Assembly: GCA_010692425.1 (NCBI GenBank)
Contig: JAAHHJ010000008.1
Coordinates: forward strand, 20,847 to 84,846
Length of the DNA stretch: 64,000 nucleotides
Origin: Symploca sp. SIO3C6
GTDB lineage: Bacteria; Cyanobacteriota; Cyanobacteriia; Cyanobacteriales; Coleofasciculaceae
Direction: 5' to 3'
The position numbers and the translations under genes were made by a program. How positions within the stretch are numbered: the first letter of the stretch is position 1; the number at the start of each line of letters is the position of its first letter. This document shows positions 47,213-57,136 of this stretch, in pieces. The notes below the pieces were generated by a model that did not search any database, was not told the DNA's origin, and worked only from the letters and a program-made list of their open reading frames with translations.

Positions 47213-48475
47213 CTACTCCTTTTTTGCCATGTATCCCTTGTGCCATTGCAATGTATGAAAGACATCGCTGTTAATAAAAATGTAATATAAAAGTATCGAG
47301 TCTGAAACTGCTGTATCTGCGATCGCGCCTGTAGAATTAACAACCTCTGCGGTACCCTCAACGGTTACTCTATCGTCTTCCTTAGCTACCTTTGTCTTTG
47401 GCTCCCTTTTGTTGAGCTTTTCAGCAGTCGCCCCTGGGGTTGGCCGCTGAGGAGTACCCACCGTAGCTACTTCCCCATCGCTTCCTTGGAAATAGCCCCT
47501 CAACTTCTCTTTTAGTTCTTGACCTGCCAAAGATATCCGCTTGCAGACGTTATCGTAAGTAATCCCAAGTTCATCGGCGATTTCTGTATGAGTACGCTGT
47601 TGATAAAAATGTAAGATAAAACTATTGCGCAAGCGCTCTGGTAATGAAGCGATTTTCCTCAACCACGAAACTACCATTTCCCCACAGGAAGTTTGCACCA
47701 GCCCATTGCTGTCGCTTTCCCCTACTGATTTCTCCCTTACACAATCGTAGTTGATGGCTTTCTTGGCTACTACTTTCTCTGGCACAGAAATACCCAGTGC
47801 CGATGGGGTGCCGACAGAAGTTACTTCAGGAGTAGTTTGTTGAGCGATCGCGCCTGTAGAATTAACAACCTCTGCGGTATCCTCAACGGTTACTCTATCC
47901 TTTTGCTTAGCTACCTTTGTCTTTGCCTCCCTTTTGTTGAGCTTTTCGCCTGTTGCCCCTGAGGTTGGCCGCTGAGGAGTACTCACCGTAGCTACTTCCC
48001 CATCGCTTCCTTGGAAATAGCCCCTCAACCTCTCCTTGAGTTCTTTCCGTGCCAAAGATATCCGCTTGCAGACGTTATCGTAACTTATCCCTTGTTCTTC
48101 AGCTATTTCAGTATGAGTACGCTGTTGATAAAAATGTAATATAAAAGTATTGCGCAAGCGTTCTGGTAAAGAAGCGATCGCATCTTTAATTACTGTTGCT
48201 TTCTCTTCTTTCTCCAAAGCTTTCTCGGGGGTATCCACCACACTAGCGGTATCGACATTATCCGTTGCCCCCACCCATTCCAAACTATCTACACCTGCGG
48301 CTCCCCTAGAGCGTTGGCGAATAATATCGATACAGAGGTTGCGAGTCAACTGCACCAGCCAAGCCTGCAAGTTATCGATTTTGCCAGCATATTTCTGTAT
48401 CTTTTCCCAAGCCTTGAGCATCGCCTGAGACAAAGCGTCTTCAGCATCGTTAGAGCCCACATTCCGCACCCTCAA
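47213..48475 (-). CDS. Rearranged sigma-70 family factor with two region-4 domains
   Basis: A 420-codon sigma factor (ECF-like). The N-terminal part is a partial region 2 (DAEDALSQAMLKAWEKIQKY and following), missing region 2.1. The frame continues 5' of the assigned TTG start but has an in-frame TGA at 48479-48481. Residues 100-211 hold region 4 (SLPERLRNTFILHFYQQRTH, then ISYDNVCKRISLA). Residues 275-386 are a near-identical second copy. After this, the C-terminal tail reads out of frame through a third truncated copy (47266-47296 matches 48120-48150 at 30 of 31 bases). It looks duplicated and partly decayed, and function is doubtful. Confidence 0.7.
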   Translation of the reverse strand: MRVRNVGSNDAEDALSQAMLKAWEKIQKYAGKIDNLQAWLVQLTRNLCIDIIRQRSRGAAGVDSLEWVGATDNVDTASVVDTPEKALEKEEKATVIKDAIASLPERLRNTFILHFYQQRTHTEIAEEQGISYDNVCKRISLARKELKERLRGYFQGSDGEVATVSTPQRPTSGATGEKLNKREAKTKVAKQKDRVTVEDTAEVVNSTGAIAQQTTPEVTSVGTPSALGISVPEKVVAKKAINYDCVREKSVGESDSNGLVQTSCGEMVVSWLRKIASLPERLRNSFILHFYQQRTHTEIADELGITYDNVCKRISLAGQELKEKLRGYFQGSDGEVATVGTPQRPTPGATAEKLNKREPKTKVAKEDDRVTVEGTAEVVNSTGAIADTAVSDSILLYYIFINSDVFHTLQWHKGYMAKKE

Positions 48476-48951
48476 CTGTCACATGGACTGAGGGAGTTCA
48501 AGGCGAGCGCTAAATCGAGGCAGTTGCTGAGTAAAAATACTTAGGTAAATTTAAAGTTTTTCTCTGCCCATTCCTCGACTTTGGGGAGATGGGGGGAGGG
48601 GGAGAGGGGGAGAGGGGGGATCAACTTCCTGTCTTGGCTAAACAGAAAATAACCACAACAACTGCCTGAATCCTCGCCGTTTTAACGCAAGCAGAGGTCA
48701 ATAGCAGATTCTAAAAACAGGATAAAAAGTTATCGACTCTGATTGGGTTCCCTAAAACCCCGTCTGTCCACCCCTGAGCATATTAGACCATCGGTATTTC
48801 TATTGACCGATGGTTTTTGTTGTTGTGGTATGTAAGTCTTGATACTGGCGCTTCTAGTCGCTGTGAGTTAACTTTTTCTTTGACTTAGGTACATGTCACA
48901 GTTGTTGACGGTTTGCCAAAATAGTAACGACATAAGAAGTAGGCATTAGTA
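48476..48951. other. Leader region of ndhF with sigma-factor 5' debris
   Basis: 476 bp. The left part (48482-48550) still encodes, in the sigma-factor frame, residues such as FTQQLPRFSARLELPQSM before an in-frame TGA. Octamer repeats (GGGGAGAG type) occupy about 48580-48619. A terminator-like hairpin is at 48787-48818, and the remainder is the 5' region of ndhF. Confidence 0.55.
48787..48818 (+). terminator. Rho-independent-type hairpin upstream of ndhF
   Basis: A 9-bp stem ACCATCGGT/ACCGATGGT with a 10-base loop, followed by TTTT. No annotated gene ends here on the plus strand, so it may end a small RNA or act as an attenuator in the ndhF leader. Confidence 0.6.
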
Positions 48952-51018
48952 ATGGAACCGCTTTATCAATATGCCTGGCTGATTCCAGTATTGCCCTTGA
49001 CTGCTGCCATGCTAGTTGGTCTAGGGCTGATCTCATTTAACAAAGCAACTAACCATCTACGGCAGTTGAATGCTGTATTTATTGTCTCCGTACTGGGGGC
49101 AGCAATGGTGTTTTCGTTTGCTTTGCTCTGGAGTCAGATTCAGGGACACGAAGTTTTTACTCGCACTATTGAGTGGGCTACTGCTGGAAATTTCCACTTG
49201 ACGATGGGTTACACCATCGATCATCTCACAGCACTGATGCTGGTAATCGTGACTACAGTCGCCTTTTTGGTGATGATTTACACCGACGGCTATATGGCTC
49301 ACGACAAGGGTTATGTACGCTTCTATGCATATTTGAGCCTGTTTAGCTCGTCGATGTTGGGCTTAGTACTAAGTCCCAACCTCGTGCAAGTTTATATTTT
49401 CTGGGAACTAGTTGGTATGTGCTCTTACCTACTAATTGGTTTCTGGTATGACCGTAAGGCTGCAGCAGATGCTTGTCAAAAAGCTTTTGTCACTAACCGC
49501 GTCGGTGACTTTGGTCTGTTGTTGGGGATGCTGGGGCTTTACTGGGCAACTGGCAGCTTCGATTTTGAGGTGATGGGTGTCCGTCTAGAAGCTTTTGTAG
49601 AATCAGGATACCTTAGCGCGGCTTTGGCAGCACTGTTCGCTGTGTTGGTATTTTTAGGACCAGTAGCTAAATCAGCCCAATTTCCCCTGCATGTCTGGCT
49701 TCCTGACGCTATGGAAGGTCCTACACCCATTTCTGCTCTCATTCACGCGGCAACGATGGTGGCAGCTGGGGTATTTTTAATTGCGCGGATGTACCCAGTG
49801 TTTGAAGGCATTCCTCTGGCAATGAGTGTTATCGCTTGGACTGGAGCCTTTACTGCCTTCTTGGGAGCAACAATTGCAATTACACAAAATGACATTAAGA
49901 AAGGTCTAGCCTATTCCACCATGTCTCAGTTGGGTTACATGGTAATGGCAATGGGTTTTGGTGCCTATAGTGCCGGATTATTCCACTTGATGACCCACGC
50001 TTATTTTAAGGCGATGCTCTTCTTGTGCTCTGGCTCTGTGATTCACGGCATGGAAGCAGTAGTTGGTCATGACCCAATTTTGGCTCAAGATATGCGCTTA
50101 ATGGGGGGCTTGCGCAAGTTTATGCCCATTACCGCTTTGACGTTTTTAATTGGTACTCTGGCAATTTGCGGTATTCCGCCTTTTGCTGGTTTTTGGTCGA
50201 AAGACGAAATCTTAGGAAGCGCTTTTGTTGCTAATCCAGCACTGTGGGCGATTGGCTGGCTCACTGCTGGCTTAACTGCTTTTTACATGTTCCGGATGTA
50301 TTTCTCTACCTTTGAGGGAGAATTTAGGGGTAATATGCTTAATATCCGGCATCAACTCAAAGCTTTAGCAGGTAAACCAGTACCAGCTTTTGGGCCTGGT
50401 GCGATGGATGTTAGAGAATTGCAAGCAGAGACTGCTCATGACGAGGAGCATGGTGGTCATAGCGAGTTTCCCCATGAGTCACCATTAAGCATGACGCTGC
50501 CGTTACTATTGCTAGCGGTGCCTTCAGTATTAGTTGGTTTGGTGGGAACCCCATTTAATAACTATTTTGAGGAATTCATTCACCCAGCCTCGGAAACTGT
50601 TACCGCCGTGCTCTCAGAGGCAGAAGCTTTTGACTGGAATGAATTTCTAGTCATGGCTGGTAGTTCTGTCGGTATTGGTTTAATTGGGATTACCGTTGCT
50701 TCGCTGATGTACTTAGCTCGCAAAATTGACCCAGCTGCGATCGCTAAAAAAATCCAGCCACTATACGAATTATCCCTCAACAAGTGGTATTTCGATGAAA
50801 TATATGAGCGACTATTTGTGTTCGGAAGTCGCCGCTTGGCAAGGCAGGTTATGGAAGTTGACTACAGAGTCGTTGATGGTGCTGTTAACCTGACTGGCTT
50901 GTTCACAATGTTGAGTGGTGAAGGTCTCAAATACCTAGAGAATGGTCGTGCCCAATTCTATGCCCTAATTATCTTTGGAGCGGTGCTTGGTTTTGTAGTC
51001 TTCTCTGGAATCAGCTAA
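48952..51018 (+). CDS. ndhF: NAD(P)H-quinone oxidoreductase subunit 5 (NdhF)
   Basis: NdhF proton-pumping membrane subunit of thylakoid NDH-1, 688 residues with many hydrophobic helices. Conserved segments include ELVGMCSYLLIGFWYDRK, the antiporter signature LPDAMEGPTPISALIHAA and FWSKDEILGSA. Length, the histidine-rich HDEEHGGHSEFPHE loop before the C-terminal helices and the pairing with ndhD fit the NdhF1 type, used in respiration and cyclic electron flow, rather than the CO2-uptake paralogues NdhF3/F4. That subtype is inference from context. It is followed after 253 bp by ndhD. Confidence 0.95.
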   Translation: MEPLYQYAWLIPVLPLTAAMLVGLGLISFNKATNHLRQLNAVFIVSVLGAAMVFSFALLWSQIQGHEVFTRTIEWATAGNFHLTMGYTIDHLTALMLVIVTTVAFLVMIYTDGYMAHDKGYVRFYAYLSLFSSSMLGLVLSPNLVQVYIFWELVGMCSYLLIGFWYDRKAAADACQKAFVTNRVGDFGLLLGMLGLYWATGSFDFEVMGVRLEAFVESGYLSAALAALFAVLVFLGPVAKSAQFPLHVWLPDAMEGPTPISALIHAATMVAAGVFLIARMYPVFEGIPLAMSVIAWTGAFTAFLGATIAITQNDIKKGLAYSTMSQLGYMVMAMGFGAYSAGLFHLMTHAYFKAMLFLCSGSVIHGMEAVVGHDPILAQDMRLMGGLRKFMPITALTFLIGTLAICGIPPFAGFWSKDEILGSAFVANPALWAIGWLTAGLTAFYMFRMYFSTFEGEFRGNMLNIRHQLKALAGKPVPAFGPGAMDVRELQAETAHDEEHGGHSEFPHESPLSMTLPLLLLAVPSVLVGLVGTPFNNYFEEFIHPASETVTAVLSEAEAFDWNEFLVMAGSSVGIGLIGITVASLMYLARKIDPAAIAKKIQPLYELSLNKWYFDEIYERLFVFGSRRLARQVMEVDYRVVDGAVNLTGLFTMLSGEGLKYLENGRAQFYALIIFGAVLGFVVFSGIS

Positions 51019-51271
51019 GGAGTTTTTACACAAGTGTCTCCGGATGCATGTCGATTTGGCGAGTTTTTTCACCTCACCCCCTTGCATCCCCCTCTGCCAA
51101 GTGGTGCGATGACGAAACACTTACAGCTACTGCTCTTCTCTCCATTGGAAAGAAACAGTTGGGGGATGAAGACTAACAAGGGTGGCATGCTCCCGGTGCC
51201 TCCTCCTAACTTTGGGGGCAATCCTTACTAAGGCAAATCAGCACTGAACAAATGCTACTGATTACTGAAAA

Positions 51272-52855
51272 ATGACAGACTTTCCCTGGCTAACGACGAT
51301 TATCCTATTTCCGATTATCGCCTCACTATTTATACCTTTCTTGCCTGAAAAGAATGGTATCTGGGAGCGATGGTATGCCTTGATTATTGGGTTAATTGAT
51401 TTTGCCCTAATTATTTACGCCTTCGTCACTGAGTACGACTTTTCTAAGCCAGGACTGCAACTGGTTGAAAAATACTCCTGGGTTCCCCAATTGGACTTAA
51501 ATTGGTCGGTAGGAGTTGACGGCTTAGCGATGCCCTTGGTAATTTTAACGGGCTTTATGACGACGCTGGCAACTCTGGCGGCTTGGCCTGTAACTTTTAA
51601 GCCGAAGCTGTTTTACTTCCTGATTTTGGCAATGTATGGCGGACAAATTGCCGTATTTGCTGTTCAGGATATGCTGCTATTCTTCCTAGTATGGGAATTA
51701 GAGTTAGTTCCAGTTTACCTGCTGCTTTCGATTTGGGGCGGTAAAAAGCGTCTGTATGCGGCAACCAAGTTCATCCTTTATACGGCTGGAGGTTCACTAT
51801 TTATTTTGTTGGCGGCTTTGTCAATGGCTTTCTACGGCGATACCATCACTTTTGACATGCAGTCGCTAGCTTTCAAGGACTACGCCCTCAATTTTCAACT
51901 TTTACTCTATGCCGGCTTTCTGATTGCCTACGGCGTCAAACTGCCTATCTTCCCACTACACACTTGGTTGCCAGATGCTCACGGGGAAGCGACAGCACCT
52001 GTGCATATGTTGCTAGCTGGAATTCTGCTGAAAATGGGTGGTTATGCCCTGATTCGGATGAATGCTGGTATGCTGCCTGATGCCCATGCCTACTTTGCCC
52101 CAATATTGGTGATTCTGGGGGTTGTAAATATTGTTTACGCAGCTTTGACTGCCTTTGCCCAACGCAGTCTAAAGCGAAAAATTGCCTACTCTTCGATTTC
52201 CCACATGGGATTTGTGTTAATTGGTATTGGTTCGTTTACTGACTTGGGCTTGAGTGGTGCTGTACTACAAATGGTTTCCCACGGTTTGATTGGAGCTAGT
52301 CTCTTCTTCTTGGTGGGAGCAACCTATGACCGTACCCATACCCTGATGCTGGATGAAATGGGTGGTGTTGGTCAGAAAATGCCGAAGATTTTTGCGATGT
52401 GGACTACCTGTTCGATGGCATCTTTGGCACTGCCAGGAATGAGCGGATTTGTGGCAGAGGTAATGGTGTTTGTTGGCTTTGCAACTAGTGATGCCTACAC
52501 CTCTACTTTCAAGGTAATTGTGGTATTCCTGGCAGCGGTTGGGGTAATTCTGACTCCTATTTATCTGCTGTCTAATCTTCGGGAAATTTTCTATGGTGAG
52601 GAAAACAAGGAATTGGTTGCTCACCAAGCCTTAATTGATGCTGAGCCACGAGAGGTATTTATCATTGCCTGTCTGCTGGTTCCGATTATCGGTATTGGCT
52701 TTTATCCTAAGATTTTGACTCAGATTTACGACTCGACGACAGTTGAGTTGACTGCACGCTTACGGGCATCAGTACCAAGTTTGGTGCAGCCTGCCAAAGT
52801 GGTGCAGGAAGATACCCCAGCTTTATCTATGGCACCTATGATTGGTGAGCCTTAG
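51272..52855 (+). CDS. ndhD: NAD(P)H-quinone oxidoreductase subunit 4 (NdhD)
   Basis: NdhD proton-pumping subunit of NDH-1, 527 residues with around 13-14 predicted helices. Typical conserved stretches are [18 protein letters not shown], the [18 protein letters not shown] antiporter motif and [18 protein letters not shown]. It works next to NdhF in the membrane arm that couples electron transfer to proton pumping. The gene ends in a strong intrinsic terminator 29 bp downstream, consistent with an ndhF-ndhD transcription unit. Confidence 0.95.
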   Translation: MTDFPWLTTIILFPIIASLFIPFLPEKNGIWERWYALIIGLIDFALIIYAFVTEYDFSKPGLQLVEKYSWVPQLDLNWSVGVDGLAMPLVILTGFMTTLATLAAWPVTFKPKLFYFLILAMYGGQIAVFAVQDMLLFFLVWELELVPVYLLLSIWGGKKRLYAATKFILYTAGGSLFILLAALSMAFYGDTITFDMQSLAFKDYALNFQLLLYAGFLIAYGVKLPIFPLHTWLPDAHGEATAPVHMLLAGILLKMGGYALIRMNAGMLPDAHAYFAPILVILGVVNIVYAALTAFAQRSLKRKIAYSSISHMGFVLIGIGSFTDLGLSGAVLQMVSHGLIGASLFFLVGATYDRTHTLMLDEMGGVGQKMPKIFAMWTTCSMASLALPGMSGFVAEVMVFVGFATSDAYTSTFKVIVVFLAAVGVILTPIYLLSNLREIFYGEENKELVAHQALIDAEPREVFIIACLLVPIIGIGFYPKILTQIYDSTTVELTARLRASVPSLVQPAKVVQEDTPALSMAPMIGEP

Positions 52856-52883
52856 GGGTTGACTAGGTAAATCGGTTTTTGTA

Positions 52884-52922
52884 ATATAGGGTTGGTATAA
52901 TGCCAATCCTATATCTTTTTTT
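52884..52922 (+). terminator. Intrinsic terminator of ndhF-ndhD
   Basis: A stem of about 12 bp (ATATAGGGTTGG with CCAATCCTATAT, one G-T pair) with a 7-base loop, followed by CTTTTTTTATT. This is the clearest rho-independent terminator in the window. Confidence 0.85.
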
Positions 52923-52973
52923 ATTATTCTTCAGATAAAAAGACTATAAGTCAGTTTCAGCTTCAACGCTGAT

Positions 52974-54383
52974 TTAAGTTATGTTTTCTCTCTCCAGCAG
53001 CTTATTAAAATCTTTTTCTATCCAACCTTCCTCGCTATAATCTGTGTACTTTCCTGTATAGCCGATGATCAGGAAAATTAAATGATTAAACAAGACATAA
53101 ACCTGTCTGCATAACTTAATCTCGCTTTCAACTTCCTCTGGCTTAATAGAATATCCATGAGCAGTTTTATTACGACATTTTTTCCAAGCTTTTACAAATT
53201 TTTCATCTACTAAACCCTTATCTGTTAAGTGTTTCAATATATCTGTAGCACTGGCAGGATTTGACTTTATGCTGCTCAGAAATCCATATAACCTTTTTTT
53301 AAAGGAATCTTCAAGCTCTAATTCCTTTAATTTATCATGAACAAGTGAGACTTGTGATTCAATATTACTAGAATTATTACCTATATAAACTGCTTTAAAA
53401 GACTCCATTTTTAGAAAATATTCTACAGCAACGGAAACTACAAACATTTCTGCTTCCAAGATGCTTATTCTCATGTTCATAACGTATCTAATCCATGCAG
53501 ATATAGGATGCAACCTTGATTCTGGATGGTTGATTATATGAGATAAATACCTTTCATAAAGTTTCCAGACATCTTCCTTGCCAAATTCTGCATTAAAACG
53601 TATTGGTGGCATTACTATTGTCTTTTGCTCTCTATCCAATAAAGACCTAAGACGTATAGTTCTTTTATTTCTCTGATTAAGTTCCAGCGCAGACCATAAT
53701 ACAAAATCACCAAGTACGAATTGTAAAGCTTCGCAAACTCTAGTTTCTATAAGTTTTGGTAAATCACTGCCATTAGAATAGACTTCGATAAGCGTGCCAT
53801 TATTTTTGCACTTGATAATATAAAACGTGTAACCACAAGCAGAAAAATATGCAGCAGGTAGTACATAATTTATAGTAGATGGTACTATTTCTTCTTTAGA
53901 GACTATTGAGCATAGCCTGTTAATGTTAAAGGGAAATTCAATAATTTTACTCACATATAAGCATAGAGAAGCTTGTTGATCAGATTGATTAGATGAAATG
54001 TCAGCTGTGTGAGAGATTTCATTTAACTGGGCTATTACTATTTCTTGATTATTTGAAGTTGTTGCATATCTTGGCCGAAGCCTTGTGCTTTTCCATTCTC
54101 TATCATGCTCATCAGTAGAACTAAGACAGAAATATCTGTTTTCTGGTATAAATTTGCCAACATAGTTTTCATTAAATTCTTCAATAAAATTTTTTAATAA
54201 TAATCTTTGATCATCAACACCTAAAGATAATTTAAGCTCTAACTTTCCTTGCTCATTACGACTAATTGACCCTGAAACTTGATAAATTGTCGGGGAATCT
54301 GATGATTTTTGCGTTAAAGTTATTTGTGGACAGTTGATGCACAGGGATTTATCAAAAAACTCTGATGGGTTGTGAGGAAGCAT
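52974..54383 (-). CDS. Hypothetical protein with C-terminal HEPN motif
   Basis: A 469-residue protein I do not recognise by name. The N-terminal 230 residues are beta-rich (ApeA-N-like in general look). Residues about 270-450 are helical and include R404-N-K-T-A-H409, the R-x4-H signature of HEPN ribonucleases, in the context KAWKKCRNKTAHGYSI. HEPN proteins often act in defence or abortive infection. ApeA is a known anti-phage protein of similar size and order. The gene is visibly more AT-rich than its neighbours, which suggests horizontal gain. It stands alone, 12 bp from the amidase end. Confidence 0.65.
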   Translation of the reverse strand: MLPHNPSEFFDKSLCINCPQITLTQKSSDSPTIYQVSGSISRNEQGKLELKLSLGVDDQRLLLKNFIEEFNENYVGKFIPENRYFCLSSTDEHDREWKSTRLRPRYATTSNNQEIVIAQLNEISHTADISSNQSDQQASLCLYVSKIIEFPFNINRLCSIVSKEEIVPSTINYVLPAAYFSACGYTFYIIKCKNNGTLIEVYSNGSDLPKLIETRVCEALQFVLGDFVLWSALELNQRNKRTIRLRSLLDREQKTIVMPPIRFNAEFGKEDVWKLYERYLSHIINHPESRLHPISAWIRYVMNMRISILEAEMFVVSVAVEYFLKMESFKAVYIGNNSSNIESQVSLVHDKLKELELEDSFKKRLYGFLSSIKSNPASATDILKHLTDKGLVDEKFVKAWKKCRNKTAHGYSIKPEEVESEIKLCRQVYVLFNHLIFLIIGYTGKYTDYSEEGWIEKDFNKLLERENIT

Positions 54384-54395
54384 AAAAAATTTTAG

Positions 54396-55904
54396 TTAAG
54401 GTTGGTAATCAGCTGGATGTTGAAAGTCGCCAATCACTTTACTAACTTCAGTTGCGATCGCTAATAATTCTAAATCTTTCCACCTTTTCCCAACAACCTG
54501 TACTCCAATTGGTAATCCTTCTTTACTTTGTCCAACGGGAATTACAACCACAGGGTTACCAGTTAAATTTAGAGGCATAGTGTAACCGCCACAAGCCAAA
54601 ATGTAGGGAAACTTCACCCCATCAACTTTAATCGGCTCACCAAAAGAGCAATGAGGAAAAGCTGGAGTTATAGACACAGGACAAATCCAAGCATCCCATT
54701 GCTCTAAAAAACTATCCATTTGTGCTATTTGGTAATCGCGTTCGGTTAAAACAGCATTGTATTTTGTTAAGCTTGGAGGAAAGGCAAGATTACCTTTTCT
54801 AGCTAGGGGAGTTCCCGATTTAAAAGCAGTTTGAGTTCGAGCTAAAAATTCAGATTTCATGCCGACTCGAAGTCCTCGAAAAAGATCTTTTATCGAATTA
54901 GAGGCAAATAATTCTAGGAAAGACCAAGCACCATAATTAGCTAAAGCTTCCTCCCAATCAAAATTAGTGGGATTAGATTCTTCTAAATAACAACCAGTAT
55001 CAGTCAAACGGTTAACAAAGGTTTGGATAGCCAAATGCGTATCTTTACTTACAGGCAGAAAATCATAGCCATAGGTCCAGGCAATTCTAATCTTAGATAG
55101 TTTTTTACCTGTTGGTTGATCTAAAGGAACAGGTGGAATTTCTGGCTGTCTTGACTCAGCACCAGCAATAAGAGTAAAACCTAATTTTAAATCTTCTATA
55201 GAACGGGCAAGAGGACCAATTCTGAGCATATGTCGAAGATACTTTGGTTGTCCTGGCAATTCAGGAATATGCCCTGTAGTAGGAACTCTACGATCCGTAG
55301 GCATAAACCCATAAACACCACAGCAATGGGCTGGATGTCGAATCGAACCCCCAACATCACTACCAATATCTAAACAGGAAAAACCAGCAGTGATCGCACT
55401 TGCCGAACCACCACTACTACCACCAACTGTACAGTTTAAATTCCAAGGATTATTAGTTTGTCCGAAAATAGGATTATTGGTTTGATAATCTCCTGCTAGT
55501 CTTGAAGGATTAGTCTTAGCAAAGATAATCGCTCCTGCTGCTCTCAATCTAGCTACAGTTGTAGCATCCTGTTGAGGAATGTAATTTTTTAAGGGTTCAT
55601 AGCCACTGGTAGTAAGCAGCCCTGCAGTTTCTAAAGTATCTTTGATAGTAATTGGCACACCATGTAATATGCCCCAGATTTCCCCTTTAGCTAAAGCTTG
55701 ATCAGCTTCTTTAGCTCTTTTGATTGCACCTACTTGATCTAAAGTTGCGATCGCTCCGCGCTAGCCCTTTGGGCTAATCGCATTTAGTTTATGGTTGTGT
55801 TTGGCAATTTGTTCTAGATAAGCATTGAGGACTTCTGTTGCTGAAATCTCTCGCTGGCGAATCATTTGAGCAAGTTGATAAGCAGGAGTAAATACGATAT
55901 TCAT
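54396..55904 (-). pseudogene. Amidase-signature gene broken by a 27-bp insertion
   Basis: An amidase of the GatA/AS family. The full gene would start at ATG 55904 and encode about 493 residues. After 47 codons (ending in HNHKLNAISPKG) an in-frame TAG at 55761-55763 interrupts it. The stop is inside a 27-bp insertion at a GCGATCGC site; removing it restores NAIATLDQV. Downstream, the catalytic Lys (PITIKDT), cis-Ser (GGSSGGSASA) and nucleophile Ser (SDVGGSIRHP) are intact. A downstream ATG (55658) would make a 420-residue protein lacking the first 70 or so residues. The substrate is unknown. Confidence 0.85.
55750..55776. mobile_element. 27-bp palindromic insertion at a HIP1 site
   Basis: The insert contains the palindrome TAGCCCTTTGGGCTA plus TCGCTCCGCGC. 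ATCGC is present at both edges (55750-55754 and 55777-55781), as expected for a 5-bp target duplication at GCGATCGC. It resembles the very small dispersed repeats described from Nostoc-type genomes. Confidence 0.8.
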
Positions 55905-55980
55905 CTGCCTGGTAGTACTACAACGGCTTCTGTAACTAGATTTTCTCTGGTGTAATCAGAGCAAATATTGAAATTATTCT

Positions 55981-56087
55981 TATAGCAGTACGTATTAAGG
56001 TTAGGACAAGCTAAATCGCTAAAATTTTGTCAAATTCTGCCTTCTGCCTTCTGCCTTCTGCCCTGGAGCCTTGCGCGTAGCGCTATA
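55981..56087 (-). mobile_element. MITE-like dispersed element, copy 2
   Basis: A 107-bp inverted counterpart of 12865-12964. Both share the terminal TATAGCGCTACGCGCAAGG, internal AGAAGGC heptamers (four here, three in copy 1) and the conserved block ending ACGTACTGCTATA. It sits between the broken amidase gene and the ROK gene. Confidence 0.7.
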
Positions 56088-56114
56088 CAAAAAAATCGAT
56101 TGCTTTACTACTTT

Positions 56115-57068
56115 CTATACACCAATTAAATTCTCTGCCAAAGCTACAGCCCCCCATAAAGGGGCATCATCACCTAAAGCAGCATAAACAATCTCAAAAT
56201 CTACTTCTGGCATCGCCGTCTCGCGGGCAAACTTACGTAACATCTTCCAAAATATTTCCCCTGTTTTAGCAACCCCACCACCGAGGATAAACAGTTGTGG
56301 GTTAATTAAATTAGCGCTATTACCAATACCAACTCCTAAAGCCCAAGCTGCTTTTTCTAGAGTTTGAAGAGCGATTTTATCTCCCTCTGCTGCAGCTTTA
56401 CTAACTACCTCAGCTGTAATCGCTTCTAAGTTATCATTAACTAAATTACGCAGAATTTGACCCTGTTGCGGCTTAGCTTGCAACCATTCCCTCGCCTGTT
56501 GAGCAATAAAAGGGCCAGAAGCTAAGCGTTCAACACAACCTCGCCTACCAAACCACAAAGGACCATTAGGATCAATGGCAGTATGACCAATTTCACCAGC
56601 CATGCCATTAGCACCGCGCCAAGGTTTGCCATTAAGAATTAAGCCGCCACCAACGCCAGTGCTAACGGTAATATACATTAGGCTTTCGTACCCTTGACCA
56701 ATACCAAAGCGATGTTCACCCAAGGCAGCAACATTGGCATCATTGTCAACACTGGCAGGAACACCGAATTCCATTTCTAACAGTTGTTGCAGAGGGATAT
56801 TTTCCCAAGCATTAACATGGTGAGAGAGATAAACTGTGCCTGTTTTGAAATTCACAGGGCCACCAAAACTGACACCAATGGCAGCTGGTTTCCTTCCTGC
56901 TAGTAATTCTTCTGCTAGAGAAGTCATAATTTCGATGTCAGTGCTGGCATCAGCATGGGGAGGAGAGAAAGCACGCTTGTGAGCTTGCCAATTGCGCTCT
57001 CCAGGGTAGGTGATGGCGGCAGTGTGTTTAGTACCGCCAAAGTCTAAGGCAAGGATGAGTGGGGGCAT
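56115..57068 (-). CDS. ROK family sugar kinase/regulator
   Basis: A 317-residue ROK protein with the N-terminal phosphate loop LDFGGTKHTAAI, the VSFGGPVN segment, catalytic Asp in ASVDNDANVAALGE and the adenosine motif TVSTGVGGGLILNG. It is predicted to phosphorylate glucose, fructose or an N-acetylated sugar. The zinc site usual in ROK proteins (H...CxCGxxGC) is only partly kept. His162 and Cys178 are present, but the first two Cys are replaced (LWFGRRGC, Leu171 and Phe173). No DNA-binding HTH is present, so it is a kinase rather than a repressor. Confidence 0.88.
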   Translation of the reverse strand: MPPLILALDFGGTKHTAAITYPGERNWQAHKRAFSPPHADASTDIEIMTSLAEELLAGRKPAAIGVSFGGPVNFKTGTVYLSHHVNAWENIPLQQLLEMEFGVPASVDNDANVAALGEHRFGIGQGYESLMYITVSTGVGGGLILNGKPWRGANGMAGEIGHTAIDPNGPLWFGRRGCVERLASGPFIAQQAREWLQAKPQQGQILRNLVNDNLEAITAEVVSKAAAEGDKIALQTLEKAAWALGVGIGNSANLINPQLFILGGGVAKTGEIFWKMLRKFARETAMPEVDFEIVYAALGDDAPLWGAVALAENLIGV

Positions 57069-57102
57069 AGGATTTTGGATTGGAAAGATAAGTAAGAGGT
57101 AG

Positions 57103-57136
57103 ATATGGGGAGATAGGGGGATGGGGAGAGGGGGAG
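57103..57136. repeat. GGGGAGA octamer STRR
   Basis: Four imperfect GGGGAGAT/GGGGAGAG units between the ROK gene and the next gene. Confidence 0.8.

Noticed and set aside
51034..51231. 65-residue plus-strand frame between ndhF and ndhD
   Set aside because: Low-complexity and not like any NDH subunit. Probably spacer sequence.
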